From: JAGXQV01 sp964527565 | GTDB lineage: Bacteria > Pseudomonadota > Gammaproteobacteria > Burkholderiales > Sulfuricellaceae | Reading direction: 5' to 3' | DNA length: 38,757 nucleotides | Assembly: GCA_964527565.1 (NCBI GenBank) | Contig: CAZGOY010000033.1 | Coordinates: forward strand, 1-38,757 | Shown here: positions 16,197-23,410 of the stretch, one piece after another | Layout of the letters: every line of letters begins with the position of its first letter | Position numbering within the stretch: position 1 is the stretch's first letter | Notes under the pieces: generated by a model | Seen by the model: the letters and a program-made list of their open reading frames with translations, nothing else | Told to the model about the DNA's origin: nothing | Database searches by the model: none | Program-made: the position numbers and the translations under genes

Positions 16197-17356
16197 ACGC
16201 CTGGGCGCAGTTTTATACCCCACAACCGGCAGGCCATTTGCTGGTAAGTGCCATGCTGACCGACCAGGTGCAAACCGTGGTGGACATCGGTGTTGGTAGC
16301 GGTCAGTTGCTGCGGGCGGCGCAGGCGCGTTGGCAGGATGCACGTTTGTTTGCTGCCGACATTGACCCGCAGCACATCGCTACAGCACGCGTGCGTTTTC
16401 CCGAAGCGATCTGTCGGCATCTGGATGCGTTACATATGCGCCTGCCAACCAAGCTGGGTTTGGCGGAGGGGCAAGCGGACGTGGCGGTCTGTAACCCGCC
16501 TTATCTACCTGCTGCTGATCTACCGAACGTTCACGACATTCTGCGCGCCGCCGATCTACTCGATTGCGTTTCCGCCAAGAGAATAACCACAGACATTGTT
16601 TTTATTGCGCAAAATCTGCGCTTGCTTCGCACTGGTGGTGAACTGGCTGTGATCGTCCCGGATGGCTTGGCGACCCATAGCAACTTTGCGGATTTGCGTC
16701 AGGCATTGTACGAACGCCATGGCTTGTATCGGGTGATCCAGTTGCCGGATCGGTTCTTTTCCAGAACAGAAGCGCGTACTCACATTTTCTATCTGCGTAA
16801 GCAGGCAAGACCGGTCAGTGGTATTCGCTTAGTGGGAGCCTCGCAAAATGGCGAGCTGACGCAAGAGGTTATCATTCCCGCCAAGCTTGCGCGGGTGCGT
16901 TTGGATTACAGTTTTCATTCCGTAAAGGAAAGGCGAGGGGCTTCCATCATTACCCTCCGTGACCTGGGAGCTGAGATTGCAAGAGGTGCTTTCACTCACA
17001 AAGAGTGCGTGACCAACAATCTGCCTTATTTCCACACCACCGATTTCAAGCGTTTCCCCAATGGGTTGGCTGTATATCCCCCAGATTTTTCATTGCCGGA
17101 ACGCTGGGTGGCGCAACGGGGCGACATTTTGATACCTCGCGTCGGTGCACGCTGCTTGCACTATGCTGCCAAGGTGCTCTCGGGAAATCCCGTTTTGACC
17201 GATTGTGTTTACCGTGTCCGGGTAGAATCGAGATGGCGAGAACCCTTATGGAAGGCGCTGTCTTCAGTTGAAGGTATTCACTGGCGGCAACATGCTGCAC
17301 ATGGAGTCTGTGCGCGAGTGCTTGGCAAAGAACTGCTATTGGACTTTCCAGTGTAA
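16193..17356 (+). CDS. Cassette gene E, N6-adenine DNA methyltransferase fused to an HsdS-like specificity region
   Basis: The 387 residues begin FYTPQPAGHLL (the F-x-x-P start of type I/IIG methylases), followed by SAM-binding motif I VVDIGVGSG at 29-37 and catalytic NPPY at 101-104, the gamma-class adenine methylase signature. From about residue 235 it changes to an HsdS-like target-recognition pattern: ITLRDLGAEIARGAF, then WVAQRGDILIPRVGAR, then NPVLTDCVYRVRV. It is thus a compact M-S fusion without a nuclease domain, shorter than usual HsdM (about 500 residues). It is last in the cassette, 35 bases before the tatD remnant. It may protect host DNA from the other components, or mark targets for them; the recognition site is unknown. 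Confidence 0.88.
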   Translation: MNAWAQFYTPQPAGHLLVSAMLTDQVQTVVDIGVGSGQLLRAAQARWQDARLFAADIDPQHIATARVRFPEAICRHLDALHMRLPTKLGLAEGQADVAVCNPPYLPAADLPNVHDILRAADLLDCVSAKRITTDIVFIAQNLRLLRTGGELAVIVPDGLATHSNFADLRQALYERHGLYRVIQLPDRFFSRTEARTHIFYLRKQARPVSGIRLVGASQNGELTQEVIIPAKLARVRLDYSFHSVKERRGASIITLRDLGAEIARGAFTHKECVTNNLPYFHTTDFKRFPNGLAVYPPDFSLPERWVAQRGDILIPRVGARCLHYAAKVLSGNPVLTDCVYRVRVESRWREPLWKALSSVEGIHWRQHAAHGVCARVLGKELLLDFPV

Positions 17357-17390
17357 GCGTTTCGGTCTCGGCAGCACGTCTGGCGTGCCA

Positions 17391-17604
17391 GTGTTTGTCG
17401 ATACCCACTACCATCCTGATGCCGCCAAGTTCGACGTCGGCCGTGGTGAGATGGCAGCGCGCACAGTGCAGGGGTTGATGTGATGCGGGTGCCGCCGCTG
17501 GCGTGTGCAAACTTTTCCGCAGTGCGCGAAACCGGCCACTAGCGGAAATCGCCGCCGCTACCCGCGCCAATGCCTTGCAGGCTTTGCCTGGATTGAAAGG
17601 CTGA
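17391..17604 (+). pseudogene. tatD: Internally deleted second copy of tatD
   Basis: The 5' part encodes VFVDTHYHPDAAKFDVGRG, matching the start of TatD (FIDTHCHLDAAEFDADRD), but hits a stop at 17481-17483. A shifted piece then matches the region around NFSAVRET. At about 17535 it jumps to the gene's last 69 bases (17536-17604), which match 10550-10618 with six mismatches. About 165 internal codons are gone. The 5' part is clearly more diverged from the intact copy than the 3' part, so the relic may be a mosaic, or come from another strain's tatD brought in with the cassette. Confidence 0.85.
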
Positions 17605-17709
17605 GACAACGGCATTTCAAACAGAAATCAGGCCGGGAATAATTGAATGGTCAAACGCCTCCCATAAATTATTCTTATGCTGGAGACTCAGGATTCTATG
17701 GTTAACGGG

Positions 17710-17738
17710 TTAAATTCTGCTCGTGTTTTCTGTACAAT
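17710..17738 (+). promoter_or_regulatory. Candidate promoter of the petABC operon
   Basis: TTAAAT at 17710-17715 and TACAAT at 17733-17738 are separated by 17 bases. The -10 matches five of six consensus positions and the -35 three of six. It lies 46 bases upstream of the Rieske gene, on the host side of the tatD relic, so the bc1 operon kept its own promoter when the cassette arrived. Confidence 0.5.
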
Positions 17739-17784
17739 CGCGGAGTTTTGTATTTTGAAGCTTCCTTCAATTGGGGATCAGGTT

Positions 17785-18378
17785 ATGAGTGAAAAGACAG
17801 TGGATCGCAACAAACGGCGGTTCCTGATTGCGGCAACCTCCGTAGTTGGTGGCGCTGTGGCAGTCGTGGGAGCAGTGCCCTTTGTGTTGAGCATGTTTCC
17901 GAGCGAGCGCGCCAAGGCCGCCGGCGCGCCGGTCGAGGTCGATATCAGCAAGGTTGAGCCGGGCATGTTGTTGAATGTGGAATGGCGCGGCAAGCCGGTG
18001 TGGGTGGTCAACCGCACCAAGGAAATGATGGATTCCCTGACCACGCTTGAGCCCAAGCTGGCTGATCCGAATTCAGATGCCGCGCAGCAACCGGAGTACT
18101 GCAAGAACATCGGTCGCTCGATCAAGCCGGAAATTTCCGTTCTGGTCGGTATCTGCACCCATCTGGGTTGCTCGCCGACTTACCGCAACGACGTGGGTGC
18201 GCCCGACATGGGCAGCGACTGGCTGGGCGGCTTCTTCTGCCCGTGCCATGGCTCCAAGTTCGATCTGGCGGGACGCGTTTATAAGGACGTGCCTGCGCCG
18301 ACCAATCTGGAAGTCCCCCCCCACAAGTACATGAGCGACACTCGCCTGATGATCGGCGAAGATAGCAAGGGAGCCTGA
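17785..18378 (+). CDS. petA: Ubiquinol-cytochrome c reductase Rieske iron-sulfur subunit
   Basis: This is the Rieske 2Fe-2S subunit of cytochrome bc1, which passes electrons from ubiquinol to cytochrome c1 on the periplasmic side. The 197 residues begin with a Tat-type signal/anchor (NKRRFLIAATSVVGGAVAV, twin Arg near residue 10) followed by one membrane helix. The cluster-binding boxes CTHLGC and CPCHGSKFD supply two Cys and two His ligands. I chose the ATG at 17785, which places the twin arginines close to the N-terminus; the in-frame start at 17677 would precede the promoter-like sequence. The next gene starts three bases after its stop. Confidence 0.97.
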   Translation: MSEKTVDRNKRRFLIAATSVVGGAVAVVGAVPFVLSMFPSERAKAAGAPVEVDISKVEPGMLLNVEWRGKPVWVVNRTKEMMDSLTTLEPKLADPNSDAAQQPEYCKNIGRSIKPEISVLVGICTHLGCSPTYRNDVGAPDMGSDWLGGFFCPCHGSKFDLAGRVYKDVPAPTNLEVPPHKYMSDTRLMIGEDSKGA

Positions 18379-18381
18379 TAA

Positions 18382-19623
18382 ATGAATGGACTGACTCAAT
18401 TGTTGGGGTGGGTGGACGAACGCTTCCCGCTGACCAAGCTGTGGAAGGAACATCTTTCCGAATACTACGCGCCGAAGAACTTTAACTTCTGGTATTTCTT
18501 CGGTTCCCTGGCCTTGCTGGTGCTGGTCATGCAGATTGTCACCGGCATCGTTCTGACCATGAACTACAAGCCGGATGCCGAAATGGCCTTCGCCTCCGTC
18601 GAATACATCATGCGCGACGTGCCGGGCGGCTGGATCATCCGCTACATGCACTCGACCGGCGCTTCGATGTTCTTCGTGGTAGTCTACCTGCACATGTTCC
18701 GCGGTCTGATGTACGGTTCTTACCGCAAGCCGCGCGAGCTGCTGTGGATTCTCGGCATGCTGATCTATCTGGCGCTGATGGCGGAGGCCTTCTTCGGCTA
18801 CCTGCTTCCCTGGGGTCAGATGTCCTATTGGGGCGCGCAGGTGATCGTCAACCTGTTCAACGCGATCCCGGTGATCGGACCTGACCTGTCGGTGTGGATT
18901 CGCGGCGACTACGTGATTTCCGACGCGACCCTCAACCGCTTCTTCGCCTTCCACGTCATCGCGATTCCCTTCGTGCTGGCCGGTCTGGTGGTGGCGCACG
19001 TGATTGCGCTGCATGAAGTCGGCTCCAACAACCCGGACGGCATCGAGATCAAGAAGAACAAGGACCCGGTTACCCACATTCCGCTCGACGGCATTCCCTT
19101 CCACCCGTATTACACGGTGAAGGACATCGTCGGCGTGGTGGTGTTCCTGATGATTTTCTTTGCCATCGTGTTCTTCGCGCCGGAAATGGGCGGCTACTTC
19201 ATCGAAGACAACAACTTCATCCCCGCCGACCCCTTCAAGACGCCGGAACATATCGCACCGGTCTGGTACTTCACGCCGTTCTACGCCATCCTGCGCGCCG
19301 TGCCCTCGTTCGCCGGCACCCAGGTGTGGGGCGTAATCGCCATGGGCGCAGCGGTGATGGTGCTGTTCTTCCTGCCGTGGCTGGACAAGGGGCAGGTCAA
19401 GTCGATCCGTTATCGCGGCCCGATTTACAAGTACGCGCTGGCCGCCTTCATCATCAGCTTTGTTGGCCTGGGCTGGCTGGGCGTGCAACCGGCAACGCCG
19501 CTTTACACCCTGTTCGCCCAGATTCTGAGCCTGGTTTACTTCGCCTTCTTCTTCCTGATGCCGTGGTTTACCAAGCTGGACAACGCCAAATGCAAACCGG
19601 AACCGGAAAGGGTAACAGGATAA
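18382..19623 (+). CDS. petB: Cytochrome b subunit of the bc1 complex
   Basis: The 413-residue cytochrome b is the quinone-oxidising and quinone-reducing membrane core of complex III. Eight or so hydrophobic helices are visible. The b-haem ligands are in helix B (YMHSTGASMFFVVVYLHMFRG) and helix D (FAFHVIAIPFVLAGLVVAHV), both with the His-x13-His arrangement. The Qo-site motif appears as PVWYF rather than PEWYF, in HIAPVWYFTPFYAIL. The stop overlaps the petC start by one base (TAATG). The full-length form, rather than split b6/subunit IV, is typical of proteobacteria. Confidence 0.97.
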   Translation: MNGLTQLLGWVDERFPLTKLWKEHLSEYYAPKNFNFWYFFGSLALLVLVMQIVTGIVLTMNYKPDAEMAFASVEYIMRDVPGGWIIRYMHSTGASMFFVVVYLHMFRGLMYGSYRKPRELLWILGMLIYLALMAEAFFGYLLPWGQMSYWGAQVIVNLFNAIPVIGPDLSVWIRGDYVISDATLNRFFAFHVIAIPFVLAGLVVAHVIALHEVGSNNPDGIEIKKNKDPVTHIPLDGIPFHPYYTVKDIVGVVVFLMIFFAIVFFAPEMGGYFIEDNNFIPADPFKTPEHIAPVWYFTPFYAILRAVPSFAGTQVWGVIAMGAAVMVLFFLPWLDKGQVKSIRYRGPIYKYALAAFIISFVGLGWLGVQPATPLYTLFAQILSLVYFAFFFLMPWFTKLDNAKCKPEPERVTG

Positions 19624-20354
19624 TGAATACGCTGAATATCGCCAAAAAGGGACTGCTCCTGCTGGGCATGCTGGCCTCATCCGTGGCCTTTGCCGCCGGC
19701 AGCAGCGTCCACCTCGACAAGGCGCCGGTGAACCTGGGCGACCAGGCTTCGCTGCAACGCGGCGCCAAGACTTTCGTCAATTACTGCCTGAATTGCCACA
19801 GTGCCGCCTACATGCGTTACAACCGCCTGCAGGACATCGGCCTGACCGAGGAACAGATCAAGAATGAACTGATCCTCACCGGTGCCAAGGTCGGCGACCT
19901 GATGAAGGTGCCGATGAGCGCCAAGGAAGCCAAGCAGTGGTTCGGCGCAGCACCGCCCGATCTTTCCGTGATCGCCCGCTCGCGCGGCCCGAACTGGTTG
20001 TACACCTATCTGCGCGGTTTCTACCGTGACGACAGCCGCCCCACCGGCTGGAACAACACCGCTTTCGACAAGGTCGGCATGCCGCACGTGCTGTACGAGT
20101 TGCAGGGCGAGCAGGTGCTGAAACACGAGGGCAAGGATGACCACACCGGGAAGCTGGTGCTGGAAAAGCCGGGCAAGCTGCCGGTGGCCGAATACGATGC
20201 GCTGGTCGGCGACCTAGTCAACTATCTGGTGTTCATGGGTGAGCCGGTCAAGGCCAAGCGTCCGCTCATCGGCATTTTCGTCCTGCTGATGCTGGCGGGG
20301 CTGTTCGTGGTGTCCTACATGCTGAAGAAGGAATACTGGAAGGACGTGCACTGA
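19623..20354 (+). CDS. petC: Cytochrome c1 subunit of the bc1 complex
   Basis: The 243-residue cytochrome c1 carries one covalent haem and hands electrons to soluble cytochrome c. It has a cleavable signal (LLLLGMLASSVAFAAG), the haem-binding CLNCH about 55 residues in, a distal Met ligand candidate in VGMPHVLYELQG, and a C-terminal anchor (LIGIFVLLMLAGLFVVSYM) followed by KKEYWKDVH. It ends the petABC operon; a hairpin terminator follows at 20386-20417. The ATG at 19623 is the only sensible start, as upstream in-frame codons lie deep in petB. Confidence 0.97.
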   Translation: MNTLNIAKKGLLLLGMLASSVAFAAGSSVHLDKAPVNLGDQASLQRGAKTFVNYCLNCHSAAYMRYNRLQDIGLTEEQIKNELILTGAKVGDLMKVPMSAKEAKQWFGAAPPDLSVIARSRGPNWLYTYLRGFYRDDSRPTGWNNTAFDKVGMPHVLYELQGEQVLKHEGKDDHTGKLVLEKPGKLPVAEYDALVGDLVNYLVFMGEPVKAKRPLIGIFVLLMLAGLFVVSYMLKKEYWKDVH

Positions 20355-20385
20355 CCTTTCCGTAATACAGCCTTGGCCAACCCCG

Positions 20386-20417
20386 GACGGGGACGGGTGA
20401 ACAGCCCGTCCCCGTTT
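20386..20417 (+). terminator. Intrinsic terminator after petABC
   Basis: ACGGGGACGGG at 20387-20397 pairs perfectly with CCCGTCCCCGT at 20405-20415 around a 7-base loop, giving an 11-bp G+C-rich stem. Only three T residues follow directly, so termination may be partial and sspA may receive readthrough. Confidence 0.7.
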
Positions 20418-20443
20418 GCCTTCCCGACAGGAGAGTTTCAAAC

Positions 20444-21043
20444 ATGATGACCCTATATTCCGGTACCACCTGCCCGTTCAGTCAACGTTGCCGCATCGTG
20501 CTCTACGAAAAGGGTATGGATTTCCAGATCATCGACGTGGATGTCCTCAGCAAACCTGAGGACCTGGCGGTGATGAACCCCTACAACAAGGTGCCGGTGC
20601 TGGTGGAGCGCGACCTGATCCTGCACGAAGCCAACATCATCAACGAGTATATCGACGAACGCTTTCCCCATCCGCAATTGATGCCTGCCGACCCGGTGAT
20701 GCGCGGGCGTACCCGCCTGTTCCTGCACCGTTTCGAGCAGGAGTTGTTCAACCACGTCGAGGTGCTGGAGGGCGGCAACGCCAAGGCCGCCGACAAGGCG
20801 CGCATCGCCATCCGCGACAATCTGTCGCAGCTTTCCCCTTTGTTCGCCAAGCAGAAATTCATGCTGGGAGACGAATTTTCCATGCTCGACGTGGCTATCG
20901 CCCCGTTGTTGTGGCGGCTCGACCATTACGGCATCGTCCTGCCCAAGCAGGCCGCATCCCTGCTGAAATACGGCGAGCGCCTGTTTGTCCGCCCCGCCTT
21001 CATCGAGGCGATGACGGCATCCGAAAAAGCCATGCGCAAATAA
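20444..21043 (+). CDS. sspA: Stringent starvation protein A, GST-fold regulator
   Basis: SspA is a glutathione-S-transferase-fold protein that binds RNA polymerase and modulates stationary-phase and stress transcription. The 199 residues begin with a thioredoxin-like domain (MTLYSGTTCPFSQRCRIVL) with NKVPVLVERDLILHEANII as the usual substrate-loop region, then an all-helical C-terminal domain with FSMLDVAIAPLLWRL. Position after petABC and directly before sspB is the classic proteobacterial order and supports SspA over a generic GST. GGAGAG lies about 11 bases before the ATG. SspA lacks GST activity in characterised cases. Confidence 0.93.
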   Translation: MMTLYSGTTCPFSQRCRIVLYEKGMDFQIIDVDVLSKPEDLAVMNPYNKVPVLVERDLILHEANIINEYIDERFPHPQLMPADPVMRGRTRLFLHRFEQELFNHVEVLEGGNAKAADKARIAIRDNLSQLSPLFAKQKFMLGDEFSMLDVAIAPLLWRLDHYGIVLPKQAASLLKYGERLFVRPAFIEAMTASEKAMRK

Positions 21044-21070
21044 GACGGCCCCAGCCGCGCGGGAGAATCC

Positions 21071-21469
21071 ATGAGCGAAGAGGAAATTTCCACCAAACCC
21101 TATTTGATTCGTGCCATTTATGAGTGGTGCGCGGACAATGGTTACACGCCCCATCTCGCGGTGGCGGTGGACCGCTGGGCGCGGGTGCCGGTGGAATTCG
21201 TGAAGGATGGCGAGATCGTGCTCAACATCGGCATGGGCGCCACGCGCAACTTGCAGATGGGCAACGACCTGATCGAGTTTTCCGCGCGCTTTGGCGGTGT
21301 GTCGCGTCAGATCGAGGTGCCGGTGGCGAATGTGATCGGGATTTATGCCCGCGAAAACGGGAAAGGGCTGGCTTTCGCCAAGGAATCTCCGCCGCAAGAC
21401 GCGCAGGATGGAGGCGATGCGCCCTCCACCCCGCCGCGCGGCAAACCGCAACTCAAAGTGGTCAAATAA
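21071..21469 (+). CDS. sspB: ClpXP protease specificity-enhancing factor SspB
   Basis: SspB tethers ssrA-tagged proteins to ClpXP. The 132-residue protein has the compact folded domain (KPYLIRAIYEWCADNGYTPH at the start, then the substrate-groove strands IVLNIGMGATRNLQMGNDLI), a Pro/Gly-rich flexible linker, and a short C-terminal tail LKVVK, the expected ClpX-binding motif. Length and layout match E. coli SspB (165 residues, longer linker). It starts 27 bases after sspA and is likely cotranscribed. It converges with the small gene at 21475-21657. Confidence 0.95.
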   Translation: MSEEEISTKPYLIRAIYEWCADNGYTPHLAVAVDRWARVPVEFVKDGEIVLNIGMGATRNLQMGNDLIEFSARFGGVSRQIEVPVANVIGIYARENGKGLAFAKESPPQDAQDGGDAPSTPPRGKPQLKVVK

Positions 21470-21474
21470 GCGCT

Positions 21475-21657
21475 TCAGGCCGCGGCGGTGTAATAGAGTT
21501 CTTCTATTTCGGTGTAGCTTTTCTCGCGCAGATGCGCCATTTCACTTTTGATAGCCTGGTTGAACTGGCTGCGATCCATGCGCCCGAGACGCAATGCTAT
21601 GGAAAAATCGGACTCTACTTCTCTGAGTAGGCGCCGAATCATGTCATCTTTTCCCAT
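21475..21657 (-). CDS. Small uncharacterised acidic/basic helical protein
   Basis: A 60-residue protein with a strong ribosome site (AAGGAG, 7 bases before the ATG at 21657). The sequence begins MGKDDMIRRLLREVESDF and looks like two amphipathic helices with many charged residues; there is no membrane segment or signal. No family is recognised. Its stop lies five bases from that of sspB, so the two converge, and it is divergent from the SDR gene. An in-frame start at 21753 would run into the SDR gene and lacks the ribosome site. The good site and short, ordered sequence favour a real gene. Confidence 0.65.
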   Translation of the reverse strand: MGKDDMIRRLLREVESDFSIALRLGRMDRSQFNQAIKSEMAHLREKSYTEIEELYYTAAA

Positions 21658-21734
21658 GATCTTTCTCCTTGAACAAATGCCGCGTTGTGAGAGACATAAC
21701 GACCCAGCGGGAAAAAACTTAATGCTCTCGTCAG

Positions 21735-22595
21735 ATGAACCAGCATAAGGCATGCCAGAAAAGCGTCCTGATTACCGGCTGTTCCAGCGGCATTGGCCTA
21801 TGCGCCGCGCGTGGGCTGGCGCGGCGCGGCTACCGGGTTTTCGCCACGGCGCGGCGCGAGGAAGACCTACGAAAATTGCAGGAAGAGGGCCTGCAATCCT
21901 TGCCGCTTGATTTGAGCGATTCCTCCTCGATCCGTCGGGCGCTGGAATTCGTGCTGGAAAACAGTGGCGGCCAACTCTACGCCCTCTTCAACAACGGCGC
22001 CTATGGCCAGCCGGGCGCGGTGGAAGACCTGCGCCGCGAAGTGCTGCGCGAGCAATTCGAAACCAACCTGTTCGGCACCCTGGAACTGACCAATCGTGTG
22101 ATACCCGTGATGCGCGCCCAGGGGGGCGGACGCATCGTCATGAACAGCTCGGTGCTGGGTTTCGCCGCCTTGCCTTACCGCGGAGCCTATAACGCCAGCA
22201 AATTCGCCCTGGAGGGCATCACCGACACTTTGCGGCTGGAACTGACGGGCAGCGGCATTTTCGTCAGCCTGATCGAGCCGGGGCCAATCGAAAGCCGCTT
22301 CCGCGCCAACGCCTTTGCCGCCTACCAGCGCAACATCGACGCCGAACAGAGCGTGCACCGGGAAAAATACCTGGCCATGGAACATCGCCTGAAAAAGCCC
22401 GGCCCGGCAGCACCGTTTACCCTGCCGCCCGAGGCGGTGCTGGAAAAACTGGTTCATGCTCTGGAAAGCGCGCGCCCCAAGGCGCGCTATTACGTCACCT
22501 TTCCGACCTACCTGTTCGCTGCGCTGAAGCGGGTGCTGCCGCAGTGGGCGATGGACTGGGTGCTGAAGAAGGCGAGTTGCGGCGGAAAAAGATAA
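21735..22595 (+). CDS. Short-chain dehydrogenase/reductase (classical SDR)
   Basis: This 286-residue NAD(P)-dependent oxidoreductase has the Rossmann glycine motif TGCSSGIG near residue 14, the NNGAYG motif near 77, a catalytic Ser in MNSSVLG and the YNASK active-site pair near 155. An Arg following the second strand (FATARREEDL) favours NADPH. Length is typical of classical SDRs with a C-terminal extension. The substrate cannot be deduced. No strong ribosome site precedes the ATG. It stands alone between the divergent small gene and the hsdM scar. Confidence 0.88.
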   Translation: MNQHKACQKSVLITGCSSGIGLCAARGLARRGYRVFATARREEDLRKLQEEGLQSLPLDLSDSSSIRRALEFVLENSGGQLYALFNNGAYGQPGAVEDLRREVLREQFETNLFGTLELTNRVIPVMRAQGGGRIVMNSSVLGFAALPYRGAYNASKFALEGITDTLRLELTGSGIFVSLIEPGPIESRFRANAFAAYQRNIDAEQSVHREKYLAMEHRLKKPGPAAPFTLPPEAVLEKLVHALESARPKARYYVTFPTYLFAALKRVLPQWAMDWVLKKASCGGKR

Positions 22596-22606
22596 TCTGA
22601 AAGACT

Positions 22607-22736
22607 ATGGATCAAGCTACCCACAACAAAATCGTTTCCTTCATCTGGGGTATCGCCGACGATGTGCTGCGCGACCGTCGATGCGCCGGAGTTGGCGGAG
22701 CCGGAAGATTTCGCCGATGAACTGGCCGAGGTATGA
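22607..22736 (+). pseudogene. hsdM: Deletion scar of a type I methyltransferase gene (hsdM)
   Basis: From the ATG at 22607 the frame reads MDQATHNKIVSFIWGIADD and VLRD, the highly conserved N-terminus of one group of HsdM proteins. Similarity stops after 23 codons and this frame terminates at 22718-22720. In another frame, the following bases read VDAPELAEPEDFADELAEV and end at 22734-22736, overlapping the start of the nucleotidyltransferase gene as ATGA. This looks like the 5' and 3' ends of a gene joined by an internal deletion. The tail's family is not certain. An active methylase is impossible. Confidence 0.72.
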
Positions 22737-23410
22737 ATGCGATGCCCTTGCCGGTCGTTCCCGATTTGGGTAGGATTGTTCCCGTTATGGGAATGAAGAA
22801 TGGGATTTCCGCTCTGCCCCTGGCGGCGGCATCGCTGGCCGACGTGTTGTTCACGCCGGTGCAGCAGCGCGTGCTGGGGTTGCTGTTTGGGCAGCCGGGG
22901 CGGCGCTTTCAGAGCGGCGAGGTGATCCGTCTGGCCGGGTCCGGTACCGGGGCGGTACACCGGCTGCTGACGCGCCTGGCGCAAACCGGGTTGGTGACGG
23001 TGGAGAAGGTGGGCAACCAGAAGTATTACCAGGCCAATCCGGCTTCGCCGGTTTTCGCCGAATTGGCCGGGCTGATCCGCAAGAGCGTCGGCCTGGCCTT
23101 ACACTTGCAGGAGGCGCTGGCGCCGCTGGCGGAGAAGATCGCGGCGGCCTTCGTCTACGGCTCGGTGGCGCGCGGCGAGGAGCGCGCCGCCAGCGACATC
23201 GACCTGCTGGTGATCGCCGAGGAACTGGATTATGCCGCGCTGTATGAAGCCTTGCAGACGGCGGAGGCGCAACTGGCGCGTCCCATCAACCCGACCTTGA
23301 TGACGCCCGCCGAATGGCGGCGCAAGCGAGGCGAGGCGGACAGTTTTACCGCGCGCATCGCCGGACAGCCGCGCCTGTTCCTGATCGGAAGCGCCGGTGA
23401 CCTCGCCTGA
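22733..23410 (+). CDS. Winged-helix plus MNT-type nucleotidyltransferase
   Basis: The 225-residue product joins an N-terminal winged helix (FTPVQQRVLGLLFGQPGRRF, near residues 40-110) to a minimal nucleotidyltransferase domain with the Pol-beta-type signature GSVARGEERAASDIDLLVI near residue 140. MNT proteins paired with HEPN proteins form toxin-antitoxin modules in which the MNT part can modify the HEPN RNase. The ATG at 22733 overlaps the scar's stop; a later start such as the ATG at 22742 is possible. The next gene overlaps it by 14 bases, consistent with a two-gene unit once attached to a type I restriction locus. Confidence 0.8.
   Translation: MNAMPLPVVPDLGRIVPVMGMKNGISALPLAAASLADVLFTPVQQRVLGLLFGQPGRRFQSGEVIRLAGSGTGAVHRLLTRLAQTGLVTVEKVGNQKYYQANPASPVFAELAGLIRKSVGLALHLQEALAPLAEKIAAAFVYGSVARGEERAASDIDLLVIAEELDYAALYEALQTAEAQLARPINPTLMTPAEWRRKRGEADSFTARIAGQPRLFLIGSAGDLA

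Larger units (their letters stand above)
10619..17604 (+). other. Acquired five-gene putative defence cassette between tatD and petA
   Basis: Five plus-strand genes (10848-17356) are joined by four successive 4-bp stop/start overlaps, so they form one translationally coupled unit. On the left stands an intact tatD; on the right a tatD relic repeating both its beginning and its end. The cassette interrupts what would otherwise be tatD followed by petABC and has visibly lower G+C than both flanks. Gene content (two ATPase modules, methyltransferase with target recognition, three unassigned proteins) is of the kind found in restriction-like conflict systems. No integrase or transposase is inside it, so movement was probably by homologous recombination, or the recombinase has been lost. 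Confidence 0.7.

Noticed and set aside
16193..17356. Reading the methyltransferase as a complete type IIG restriction enzyme
   Set aside because: There is no N-terminal nuclease region; the protein starts directly at the methylase domain.
17268..17483. A 71-codon frame ending at the tatD relic
   Set aside because: Its first part is a shadow of the methyltransferase gene in another frame, and its second is the 5' end of the decayed tatD. It is described as a pseudogene instead.
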